Positions 5,997-14,600 of a stretch of 25,440 nucleotides of DNA are shown here, one piece after another. This stretch comes from DASZPL01 sp035550315 (GTDB lineage: Bacteria; Actinomycetota; Actinomycetes; JAFAQI01), in contig DASZPL010000167.1 in assembly GCA_035550315.1 (NCBI GenBank), forward strand, positions 1 through 25,440. Direction: 5' to 3'. The notes beneath the pieces were generated by a model. It was not told the DNA's origin, searched no databases, and saw only the letters and a list, made by a program, of their open reading frames with translations. Position numbers and translations under genes: made by a program. Every line of letters begins with the position of its first letter. Within the stretch, counting starts at the first letter, position 1.

Positions 5997-8571
5997 ACCG
6001 GGTCACCGCCTTCGCGGCGACGAGCCGCATCATCTCGTGCGCGACCATCGGGCCGGCGTTCTGATTCTGTCCGGTCACCAGGTTGCCATCGGTGACCCAG
6101 TGGTTGGCCAGCGGATCGCGGAACCGGGTCGCGCTCTCGAACTGCGCGCCGTGGCGTCGCAGCTCGGTCTCCGGGTGGTACGGCGTCGCTGTGATGCCGA
6201 GCTCGCGGACCTGCTTGTCGGTGACCGCGCTGATCCGACGGCCGGCCACCAACGGCTCACCGTCGGCGCGGGTCGCGTTGACCAGGCCGAGCGGCCCGTG
6301 GCAGATGCCGCCGATGACCAGCCCGGCCGCGTCGGCCGCGGTGACGGCGGCCGCGAGCTCGTCCGACGTGGCGAAGTCGAACGCCGCGCCCCAGCCGCCC
6401 GCCAGAAAGAGCAGGTCGTAATCCGTGATCGTGACGTCGCCGATCGCCTGCGAGTGCATCACCAGCTCGCGAAGCGTCTCGTCGGCGAGGAACCGGTCGT
6501 CCGCCGTACTCCGCACCACCGGCCGCAATGACAGCGGGTCGATCGGGATCGCGCCGCCCCGCGGGCTGGCGACGTCGACCTGCATCCCGGCGTCGGTGAA
6601 GCAGTAGTACGGCGCGGTGAGCTCGGAGGCGAACAGCCCCGTCGGCTTGCCGACGTCCAGCACGCCGTGGTTGGTGCACACGATCAGCGCCCGGCGACCG
6701 TCGACGTCCGGTTGCTCCGCTGCGGTGAAGTCGGGATGCAGGCCCGCGCGTTGTGCGAGCCGGCGCAGCAGCCGGGCCGGTGGCGGCGGGCGGCGCGCCG
6801 CGGTCTGCTCGCGGCTGCGGCTGGGTGCATACGGCCACGGCTGGTTGCGCTCCGGGACGTTCGCGAGCCGCTCCTCCTTGAGCCGGTGCTGCATGTGCTC
6901 GAACACCTCCTGGTACGCCGGGTCGCCGGCTCGGTTGGTCGCCTCGGTCGGGTCGTCGTCGAGGTCGTAGAGCTCCCACTCGTCCGGCAGTGGGTCACGC
7001 CGGAACTCCGGCCCACCGAGGCCGTTCGCCGCCAGCTGGCGCACGCGCGGCGTGGTCCAGGTCGCCGGGTCGTCAAAGGTGCGCACCAGCTTCCAGTGCC
7101 GGCCCCCACCCTGCTTGGCGTCGGCGGTGTCGACGCGCGCGACGACGCCTTCGAAGTTGCTGCCGCAGTGCGCGGCCACCTGGATGCGCAACGGCAGCGG
7201 CGGGTTGTTGTCTCGATGCAGCCGCCGGGCCAGGCCGGACGCCCCGGAGTCGCCTTCGAGCATGTTGTCGCGGGTCAGCAGGTAGACCGCTCGCTCGGCG
7301 GCGCCCTCATCGGTGCCACGCGCGACCGCGAGCAGGTCGCGGCCGGGCAGCGGGTGCACTTCGCTGAACTCGGACCGCAGCTGCGCGGCGAGCGCCTGCT
7401 CGTCGAGGCCGGCCGCGGCCAGCAGCGTCGGGACCAGGTCGACGTGCGAGGTCGGCGTCGACACGGTGCCTGGCTCGGTCGCGTCGGCGCCGGTTCGCAG
7501 CAAGAAGAACGGGATCCGGGTCGCCTCGTCGTAGAGGTTGAACCACTTCTGGTGCAGCCCGCCGTGTGCGCCGAGCAGCTCGCCATGGTCGGCGGTGCGG
7601 ACGATGACCGCGTCGGTCGAGCCGCCGTCGGTGACGGCGCGGCGCACCCGGTCGATCGGGCCGTCGACCTCGGCGTGCAGCCGGTAGTAGAGGTTGCGAT
7701 AGGCCTGGGCGCCGCGGCGGTAGATCCGCTCGATCGCGGCCGGCGGACCGTACGCCGACGGGTACGCCGCCCGGAACGCCACCTGCGCCGCCGGCTTGCC
7801 GGTCAGGCTCTCGCCGTCGGTCGGCGACTCGGGCACGTCCGGCGGATCCAGCGGCGAGGGCGCCAGCGGCATCCGCCGCGCCCATGCCGGGAACAGCACG
7901 ATGTCGTGCGGGTTGACGAAGCTGACCACGAGCAGGAACGGGCGTTTCGCGTCGACGTCGCCGGCGCGGCGGCGGGCGTAGCGGTCGTTCAGCCAGGCGA
8001 CCGTCCGGTCGGCGATGAGGGGGTCGCGACGGAGGCCGCAGTCGGCGAACCCGGCGCCGTGCGGCTCGGGTCCGACCCAGCCGGAGAAGCCATAGGGGCC
8101 GAGTGGGTCGGCGTCGAGATAGCGCTGCACCGCGGCCGGGATGACGGTGCCGTCGGCGGTGTTGGTCGCGAGCGGCCGGCCGGTGCGCTCATCGACCAGG
8201 TCGGCGTGGCTGATGTGCCACTTGCCGTCGTAATGCGTGTCGTACCCGGCGGCTCGGAACCAGTTGCCCAGCGTCGGCACCTCGCCGGCCGGCAGCCACC
8301 GCATCCGCGAGTCGGTGGCGGTCTTGCCGAGGCCGTCGGTCTGCGTCACGCCGTGGACGTCCGGGTAGTGCCCCGTGAACAACGTCGGTCGGCTGGGCAC
8401 GCACGCCAGCGAGCCGGTGTAGTGCCGGGTGAACGACACCGCGTGCTCTTCGAACCAGCGGGTGCTCGCGAGCGCGTCCCGGCGCCAGGCCCGCAGCGCC
8501 TCCGACTCGTACGGCGGGGCCGCGCGCTCCTCGTCGGTGAGGATCACGATCACATCTGGCTGACCGGTCAT
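5995..8571 (-). CDS. Type I sulfatase fused to C-terminal DJ-1/PfpI (Hsp31-like) domain
   Basis: The protein has 858 residues. Residues 1 to about 580 form a formylglycine sulfatase: strand PDVIVILTDEE (metal site D13-E14 instead of the usual Asp-Asp), C57-V-P-S-R (Cys converted to formylglycine) followed by LFTG, K117/H119 in GKWHIS, and ADHGE (D328, H329) as the second metal motif. A Pro/Arg-rich linker (about 580-623) leads to a DJ-1/PfpI domain (about 624-858). That domain has Glu650 in ASELTAPY, ASPRGG, and the nucleophile Cys757 in GGICHGP. The FTDAGMQVDVASP pattern is closest to Hsp31-like members, some of which are glyoxalases or deglycases. The ATG at 8571 overlaps the upstream stop as ATGA. 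There is no signal peptide, so it is probably cytoplasmic and acts on imported sulfate esters. Both domains appear to have intact catalytic residues; the substrate is unknown. Confidence 0.88.
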   Translation of the reverse strand: MTGQPDVIVILTDEERAAPPYESEALRAWRRDALASTRWFEEHAVSFTRHYTGSLACVPSRPTLFTGHYPDVHGVTQTDGLGKTATDSRMRWLPAGEVPTLGNWFRAAGYDTHYDGKWHISHADLVDERTGRPLATNTADGTVIPAAVQRYLDADPLGPYGFSGWVGPEPHGAGFADCGLRRDPLIADRTVAWLNDRYARRRAGDVDAKRPFLLVVSFVNPHDIVLFPAWARRMPLAPSPLDPPDVPESPTDGESLTGKPAAQVAFRAAYPSAYGPPAAIERIYRRGAQAYRNLYYRLHAEVDGPIDRVRRAVTDGGSTDAVIVRTADHGELLGAHGGLHQKWFNLYDEATRIPFFLLRTGADATEPGTVSTPTSHVDLVPTLLAAAGLDEQALAAQLRSEFSEVHPLPGRDLLAVARGTDEGAAERAVYLLTRDNMLEGDSGASGLARRLHRDNNPPLPLRIQVAAHCGSNFEGVVARVDTADAKQGGGRHWKLVRTFDDPATWTTPRVRQLAANGLGGPEFRRDPLPDEWELYDLDDDPTEATNRAGDPAYQEVFEHMQHRLKEERLANVPERNQPWPYAPSRSREQTAARRPPPPARLLRRLAQRAGLHPDFTAAEQPDVDGRRALIVCTNHGVLDVGKPTGLFASELTAPYYCFTDAGMQVDVASPRGGAIPIDPLSLRPVVRSTADDRFLADETLRELVMHSQAIGDVTITDYDLLFLAGGWGAAFDFATSDELAAAVTAADAAGLVIGGICHGPLGLVNATRADGEPLVAGRRISAVTDKQVRELGITATPYHPETELRRHGAQFESATRFRDPLANHWVTDGNLVTGQNQNAGPMVAHEMMRLVAAKAVTR

Positions 8572-9017
8572 CGGTGCTCCTGGAGTTGGATGACGTGCTG
8601 CGCCAAGCCGCCCAGCATCTGGTTGCCGGCGGACCCGAGCCGTCGGCTGAGGGCGCGGCCGATGATTCGCCCCGGCGGCCGCTGGGGCGACTGCACGGTC
8701 GTCGTGACGGTGACGGTGGTGCCGTCGTCATGCGGCGCGAGCTGCCAGTCGGTGCTGATCGGTCCGGCGACCGGCGGCAGCCCGGTGATCACGTAGGACA
8801 GCTGGCGCGACGGCTGCCACTCGACGACGGTCTCAAGCAGCGCGTACCGCCCGACCTGGACTCGACGAACCGCGCCCCGCCCGTCGCGGGCCGCGCTCGC
8901 CGGCGCCGAGTGGTCGACGTTCGGTGCCCAAGTCCAGATCGCGGCAAAGTCGGCGAGCACCGCCCACACGGCTTCTGGTGGTGCGGCGATCACACGCGAG
9001 TGGCTGACCGACGTCAT
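8568..9017 (-). CDS. SRPBCC (START/Bet v1-like) family protein
   Basis: The 149-residue protein starts with the typical strand-helix opening of the SRPBCC fold (SHSRVIAAPPEAVWAVLADFAAIWTWAPNV). Beta strands follow (ALLETVVEW, LSYVITGLP, GTTVTVTTTVQ), then a long C-terminal helix. These proteins bind hydrophobic ligands in a deep cavity and include polyketide cyclase/dehydrase-type enzymes. It is coupled at both ends by ATGA overlaps: with the MBL hydrolase upstream (9017-9014) and the sulfatase fusion downstream (8571-8568). Ligand binding or processing of the imported compound is an inference from the operon. Confidence 0.78.
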   Translation of the reverse strand: MTSVSHSRVIAAPPEAVWAVLADFAAIWTWAPNVDHSAPASAARDGRGAVRRVQVGRYALLETVVEWQPSRQLSYVITGLPPVAGPISTDWQLAPHDDGTTVTVTTTVQSPQRPPGRIIGRALSRRLGSAGNQMLGGLAQHVIQLQEHR

Positions 9018-9844
9018 CCGGTGACCTCGATTCGGAGCAGGTCGTCACCGAGCTCGACCCGGCCAGTGAAGTGCCGCGCGGCCAGCTCGCGCCATTCCGC
9101 CTCGCTGCCGGGGACGAGCGCCGGGACGTAGTGCGTCAGGATCAGTGTCGTCACGCCGGCCCGGGCCGCGGTCTGCGCGGCTTCTTCGACCGACGAGTGG
9201 TAGTCGGCGATGTCCTGGAACCGCTGCAGCGGGATCTGGGCGACGACGTCCTTGCGGATCACGGTGTGCACCAATGCGTCGGCGCCGGCGCAGAGCTCGT
9301 CGAGCGACGCGCACGGCACCGTGTCGCCGGCAGCGACGACGCTGCGGCCGTCGTACTCGACCCGGAACCCGATGCTCGGCTCCACCGGACGGTGATCGGT
9401 CGGCGCCGTGTGCACCGTCACCCCGGCGCTCTCGAAGCACGCGCCGACGGTGACCTCCCGCACCTCGACCGGCGGCTGCCAGGTCAGGTCGGCGTGGTGC
9501 GCCAGCCGGTAGCCGATGTCGGCCGCGAGCGAGTCGAGCAGCGCCTCGACCATCCGCTTCGTGCCGACCGGGCCGACGACGCGCAGCGGGTTCGGCTCCA
9601 GGCTGGTCACCCACCGGGTGGTGATCAGGTCGGCCAGGTCGGTCACGTGGTCGCTGTGCAGGTGGGTGAGCAGGACGGCGTCGAGCTGCCCGGCGGCCAC
9701 GCCCGCCGCGGCGGCGCGCATCAGCACGCCGCGGCCGGCGTCCACCAGCAGTCGGGTCTCGCCGGCGGTGATCAGCGTCGCGGGCCCGGCGCGCAGCGGG
9801 TCGGGGAGCGGGCTGCCGGTGCCGAGCAGGGTCACGGTGATCAC
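9014..9844 (-). CDS. RNase Z-like metallo-beta-lactamase-fold hydrolase
   Basis: The 276-residue protein opens with VTLLGTGSPLPDPLRAGPA, typical of the RNase Z/ElaC-like branch, which also contains the Alteromonas AtsA arylsulfatase. The metal motif is T-H61-L-H63-S-D65-H66, with later ligands in APTDHRP, AAGDTVP and LTHYVP. A dedicated tRNA 3'-processing enzyme would not normally sit in such an operon, so a small-molecule esterase or AtsA-type sulfatase role is more likely, though unproven. The GTG start at 9844 overlaps the DedA stop as GTGA, and the stop overlaps the SRPBCC start as ATGA. Confidence 0.78.
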   Translation of the reverse strand: MITVTLLGTGSPLPDPLRAGPATLITAGETRLLVDAGRGVLMRAAAAGVAAGQLDAVLLTHLHSDHVTDLADLITTRWVTSLEPNPLRVVGPVGTKRMVEALLDSLAADIGYRLAHHADLTWQPPVEVREVTVGACFESAGVTVHTAPTDHRPVEPSIGFRVEYDGRSVVAAGDTVPCASLDELCAGADALVHTVIRKDVVAQIPLQRFQDIADYHSSVEEAAQTAARAGVTTLILTHYVPALVPGSEAEWRELAARHFTGRVELGDDLLRIEVTG

Positions 9845-10500
9845 GGCGTCGCCTCGCGGTCGGGGACGGCGGACGGGGCCGGGCGCAGCCGGCGCAGGTG
9901 GCGGACCAGTGCGGTCGCGACGATGGCGCAGCAGACGACGGCGATCGCATACGGCAGGTTGGTGGTGAGCAGTGCGTTGATGGTGCCGAGGTGGTTGCTC
10001 GCCTGGTCGCCGATGAGCACCCAGAGCGCCGTCCAGATCGCGGCGCCCAACAGGTTGAACGCGACGAACGGCTGCCAGCGCATCTTGGAGACGCCGGCGG
10101 CGAGCGCGTTGAAGCGCCGGAGCAGCGGCAGAAACCGCGCCACCACGATCACCGCCGGACCGCGCCGCGTGTAGAAGCCCTCGAGCTGGTCGAGCCGGCC
10201 GTCGGTCACACCGATGCGGCGGCCCACCCGCAGGATCAGCGGCCGGCCGGCGCGGCGGCCGATCACGTAACCCAGCACGTCGCCGATCACCGCGGCGGCG
10301 CAGGCGACGATCGCGACCGCCGTGATGTCGAGCTGGCCGGCCGCGGCGATGATGACGCCGGTCACTACCGCCGCCTCGCCGGGGATAGGTAGCCCGACGT
10401 TCTCGAGGAAGACGACGCCGGCGACCGCGAGGTAGCCGTGATGGTGCAGCAACGGCGCGATGCTGCCGAACACGCCCGGCAGCGACGTCGCGGCGCTCAT
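9841..10500 (-). CDS. DedA-family membrane protein (SNARE-associated/VTT domain)
   Basis: The 219-residue integral membrane protein has the DedA signature FLENVGLPIPGEA (residues 31-43), with the F-x-E-x3-P-x-P-G-E pattern near a re-entrant helix, and the second signature VARFLPLLRRFNALAAGVSKM. DedA proteins are thought to be lipid scramblases or undecaprenyl-phosphate transporters and support membrane homeostasis. I chose the ATG at 10500 because AGAGGAG lies just upstream; the same frame is open far upstream, but that part is antisense or off-frame to the secreted-protein gene. It is separated by 32 bp from the preceding gene and overlaps the next one as GTGA. Confidence 0.85.
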   Translation of the reverse strand: MSAATSLPGVFGSIAPLLHHHGYLAVAGVVFLENVGLPIPGEAAVVTGVIIAAAGQLDITAVAIVACAAAVIGDVLGYVIGRRAGRPLILRVGRRIGVTDGRLDQLEGFYTRRGPAVIVVARFLPLLRRFNALAAGVSKMRWQPFVAFNLLGAAIWTALWVLIGDQASNHLGTINALLTTNLPYAIAVVCCAIVATALVRHLRRLRPAPSAVPDREATP

Positions 10501-10532
10501 GGTGCTCCTCTCATCGTGGCGGCGGTCGGCGG

Positions 10533-11642
10533 CTAGATGGTGGGCGGTGGCCCGTCGCGCGGCGCGCGGAACCGGCCGACGCCCCACTGCCGGCGGTCGT
10601 GGTCCGGCACCGCGCGGGTGATGGTGAACCCGAGCACCGTGAGCGTCAGCGGCCGCCGCGCGGCCGTGCCCTCGGTCGAGGCGAGCCAGGCCGCGGCCGC
10701 GAGCAGCACCAGCAGGCCGGCCAGCGCCGCGGTGCGGGTGCGGGCGTCGTCGACCGGGCTGCTCGAGGCGGTGCGGCTGGTGGCCGGTTGCGTCGTCGGC
10801 GCGACTTCTGGAGTGGGCTGGTCGGCCGGCAGCGGTCCGGTGTTGACGTGGCCGACCGGCGGGATGTCCGGCGGTGGTCCCGGGTTGGCGGCGGCCTTGG
10901 CCGACCCGGTCGATGGCGTGGTGGTGGGGCTCGGCGTCGTCGTGGGGATGGGCGGTGCCGGCGGCGTACCCGGGAAGTGCAGCAGGCCGAGGGCGCTGGG
11001 TCCGGGCGCCGCGAACTGCAGCCGCTCCAGGCCGAGGCTGCCGGGCAGAATCGCGAACGCCAGGGTCCGGCCGTGGGCGAGCCCGCCGATGTCGGCGAAC
11101 ACGACCGACTTGTGGTCCTGGCTGAGGTGGCCGGTCGAGGTACGCCGGCTGCAGTCGTAGTGCGGCTTGATGTCCCAGGGCTGTTGCCCGCCGGCGACGA
11201 ACGTCGTGGTGATCGGGCAGGCGACCGGTGAGACGCCCGAGGGCAGCAGCGCGTCGAGCTTGGCGGTGGTGAGTCCGGCCAACCGCAGCGTCAGCGACGC
11301 CGGCGTCGCATGCTTGGGCAGCTGGAAGCGCAGCGCGGCGAACGCTGTGACCAGGTGGATTCCCTTGATCTGCGGTGGCAGCGGCAGCGGCAGCTGGCCG
11401 GTCTCGATGGTGATGCCCTGCACCAGCAGGTTGTTGCTGCCGACCGGCGGCAGTTGCGGCGTCTTGGGGATGGCGCCGGTGGGCCGGCTCTCGTCGAACC
11501 ACGCGGTGGCCACCGGCGCGATCGCGTGCGGTTGCGCGTGAGCCGCCCGGGCACCGTGGGCTTGGGCGGGCGCGGCGATCGCCACCGCCAGGCACCCGCC
11601 GGCAACGCCGGCGAGGATGCGGCCGGCGACCCTCCGGCTCAT
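10533..11642 (-). CDS. Secreted, C-terminally anchored protein with Pro/Thr stalk
   Basis: The 369-residue protein has an N-terminal signal peptide (RR-containing, hydrophobic, ending APAQA near residue 28). An extracellular beta-rich domain (about 45-225) has two Cys (in VACPITTT and HYDCSRR) that may form a disulfide. A Pro/Thr/Ser-rich stalk (about 226-300), a transmembrane helix (about 304-321) and a basic cytoplasmic tail follow. I do not recognise the extracellular domain. Its ATG at 11642 overlaps the stop of the fused ABC transporter as ATGA, so the two are made together. An accessory role at the cell surface, such as substrate capture, is plausible but only inferred. Confidence 0.72.
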   Translation of the reverse strand: MSRRVAGRILAGVAGGCLAVAIAAPAQAHGARAAHAQPHAIAPVATAWFDESRPTGAIPKTPQLPPVGSNNLLVQGITIETGQLPLPLPPQIKGIHLVTAFAALRFQLPKHATPASLTLRLAGLTTAKLDALLPSGVSPVACPITTTFVAGGQQPWDIKPHYDCSRRTSTGHLSQDHKSVVFADIGGLAHGRTLAFAILPGSLGLERLQFAAPGPSALGLLHFPGTPPAPPIPTTTPSPTTTPSTGSAKAAANPGPPPDIPPVGHVNTGPLPADQPTPEVAPTTQPATSRTASSSPVDDARTRTAALAGLLVLLAAAAWLASTEGTAARRPLTLTVLGFTITRAVPDHDRRQWGVGRFRAPRDGPPPTI

Positions 11643-14600
11643 CGTGGCGCTCCGACGAGCTGCTTGCCGGAGCGCTGCGTCGTGGCGTCGTCGGTGCCCA
11701 GGTAGCTCGCGATGACCCGCGGGTCGGCGAGCACGCCGGCGGGCCGGCCTTCGGCGATCACGCGGCCCAGCTCGAGGGCGAGCATCCGGTCACTGATCGT
11801 GCTGATCAGCGGCATGTCGTGTTCGATGACGAGCAGCGCGCAGTCGGTCTCCTGCCGGATCCGGAGCAGCATCGGCCCGAGCGCCTCGGTCTCCCGTTGT
11901 GCGATGCCGCTGCTCGGTTCGTCGAGCAACAGCACCGCCGGGTCGTAGGCGAGCGCCATGGCGATGTCGACGATCCGCCGGCTGCCGGTCGACAGTTCGC
12001 GCACCAGCTTGTCGCGGAACGCGCCGAGCCCGAGCAGCTCGACCAGGTCGGCCACCGTCCAGGCGACGTGGTGCTCGGTCTCGGTGACTTCGGGGAGGCA
12101 CAGCGCGGCGGCGAGGTGGTCGCGGACGGCGAGATGGCGCTCGAGCGCGGCGGCGATGTTCTCCGCCACCGACAGGCTCGGGAAGATCCGAGCGTCCTGG
12201 AACGATCGGCCCAGGCCGAGCAGCCCTCGGCCCGCCGGTGCCAGCGCGGTGACGTCCCGGCCGCGGAACCGCACCCGCCCCCGGGTCGGCGTGAGGAACC
12301 CGCTGACCAAATCGAACACGGTGGTCTTGCCCGCGCCGTTCGGCCCGATCAGCCCGAGGATCTCGCGCTCGGCCAGTGCGAAGGTGACGCCGTCGACCGC
12401 GTGCACGCCGCCGAACGACACCGCGAGGTCGGTGACCTGGAGGGCCGGCTCGCGCAACGGATCGGTTGCCGGGCGGCGCTGGGCCCGCCGCTTGCCGGCC
12501 GGCGCCGCGCGCTGCTCCGGCACCGCGTCACCGCCGGCGAGGAACACCGAGCGGGCGATGTCGTCGCGTTCCAGCAGCTCGGCCGTCGATCCCTCGAACC
12601 GCACCTCGCCCTTCTCCATGAAGTAGGCGCGGTCGGCGATGGTCAGCGCGACGTTGATCGACTGCTCGACCAGGATCACGGTCGCGCCGTCGGCGTTGAG
12701 CTGCCGGACCACGTCGAGCAGCCGCTCGACGATCGCGGGTGCCAGGCCGAGCGAGAGCTCGTCGATGATGAGCAGGCGGGGCCGGGCGATGAACGCCATG
12801 CCGACCGCGAGCTGCTGCGCCTCGCCGCCGGACAGGTCGCCGGCGAGCGCGTCCCAGCGCTCGGCGAGCCGTGGGAACCACTCGAGCACCTGCGCCTGCG
12901 CGGCGTCGGCAGTCCGGCCGGCGTCGCCGCCCGTGGTTGTCCAGCGCGCCGCGCGGAAGTGGTCGGCGACGGTGACCGTCGGGAAGATGCCCTTGCCGCC
13001 CGGCACCTGCACGATCCCGCCGGCAACCCGGCTGATCGCCGCGTCCCGGGTGATGTCGGTGCCGTCGAAGGTCACGGTGCCCGCGGAGGGCATGGTCAGC
13101 CCGCTGATCGCCCGCAACAACGTCGACTTGCCCGCGCCGTTGGTGCCGAGCAAGGCCAACACCTCGCCTTGCCGGACGTGCAGGTCGACGCCGAACAGCA
13201 CCTGCACGCCGTCGTACCCGACGTCGAGCCCGCGGCAGACCAGCAGGGCGTCGTCCGGCGCCTCCGATCCGCGCACGGCGGTGGCGGGCGCCGCTGCGTC
13301 GAGCGCGGCCGGTTGCGCGCGGTCGGCCACCATGCTCGGCAGCTCTAGGCCGCGCCGCGCCGCGACCGCGCGGAGGTAGCGGTCGCGCAGCCGCGTGCCG
13401 GTCGCGGCGATGCCGCCGGGGAAGAACGCGAGCACGAACAGTACGCCGGCGGACAGGCCGAGCTGGTTGATCACGTCCACCAGCCCGCCTAGGCCGAGAT
13501 GCCCCAGGAACCCGAAGATCGACGAGCCGAAGTAGTTGAGCACCTGGTAGACGACGGCGCCGATGACCGCGCCGTACGGGCTGGCCATGCCACCGACGAT
13601 GGCGAAGACGAAGACGTCGATGCTGCGCTGCAACGGGAACGTCGTCGGGTCGACCGCGCCGACCTGGTACGCGTAGAGCGCACCGCCGACGGCAGCGATC
13701 GCGCCGGACAGCGCAAACGCGGCGATCTTGGCCCGGGCGGCACTGACGCCGAGTGCCTGTGCCGCCCGGACGTTGTCGCGCTGCGAGACGAAGACCCGGC
13801 CGGACCGACTGGAGCGCAGCCGCCGGGTCGACACGATGAACAGGACCAGCAGCGCTAAGCAGAGGAAGTAGAACGCCAGGTCGCTGCTCGCGTCGAACCG
13901 GCCGAACAGGTCGGGCCGCTGCACGGTCTGGCCGTCCTTCGGCAGTAGCCAGCCGAAGTAGCGCGGGTCGAGCACGATGGTCGCGACGAGCGACGCGAAC
14001 GCCAAGGTCACGACCGCGAGCGAGAGCCCGGGCAGTCGCAGTGCCGGCAACCCGATCGCGGCCGCGACTGCGGCACCGACGACGGCCGCGACTACCAGCG
14101 TGACGAAGAAGTCGGCGTGGTGGCGGGTCGCGAGCCCGCCGGCGACCGCGGCGCCGACGCCGGCAATGCCGAACTGGCCGAGCGACACCTGGCCGGCCCA
14201 GCCGGTCAAGACGGTCAGCGAGAGCGCGATCATCGCGGCCAGGACGACCAGCGTCAGGAAGCCGAGCCGGGCGTCGCCGGCCAGCCACGGCGCGGCCACC
14301 GCGAGGCCGAGGCCGGCCAGCCGGCAGCCGCGGCTCGCCCACACCACCTCGGGCAGCCGGCGCAGCGCCAGCGGGATCGGCCGCGACTCGGCGTAGGTCT
14401 GGAAGCTGCTGATGCCGCTGTCGTGCGCCCGCGAGCGCGCCCGTCGCCATAGCAGGGCGACCAGCACGACCGGCAGGACCAGCGCGACCGGGAGGTTCGG
14501 ATTGCCGGTCGAGTAGTAGGCGGCGCGGTCGAGGATGCCGAGGCCGATGCCGGCGATCAGCGCGGTCGGCAGGTCGTCGAACCGTGCGATCACCGCGGCG

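Noticed and set aside
6667..8796. 709-codon plus-strand open frame antisense to the sulfatase-DJ-1 gene
   Set aside because: High-GC shadow frame without recognisable domains. The minus-strand gene has catalytic motifs and coupled neighbours.
9014..9844. Housekeeping RNase Z (tRNA 3' processing)
   Set aside because: The fold fits, but tight coupling to SRPBCC and sulfatase genes in a transport operon argues for a small-molecule hydrolase. RNase Z identity cannot be fully excluded.
11819..13348. 509-codon plus-strand open frame opposite the ATPase domains
   Set aside because: Antisense shadow with no domain; it arises from third-position GC bias.
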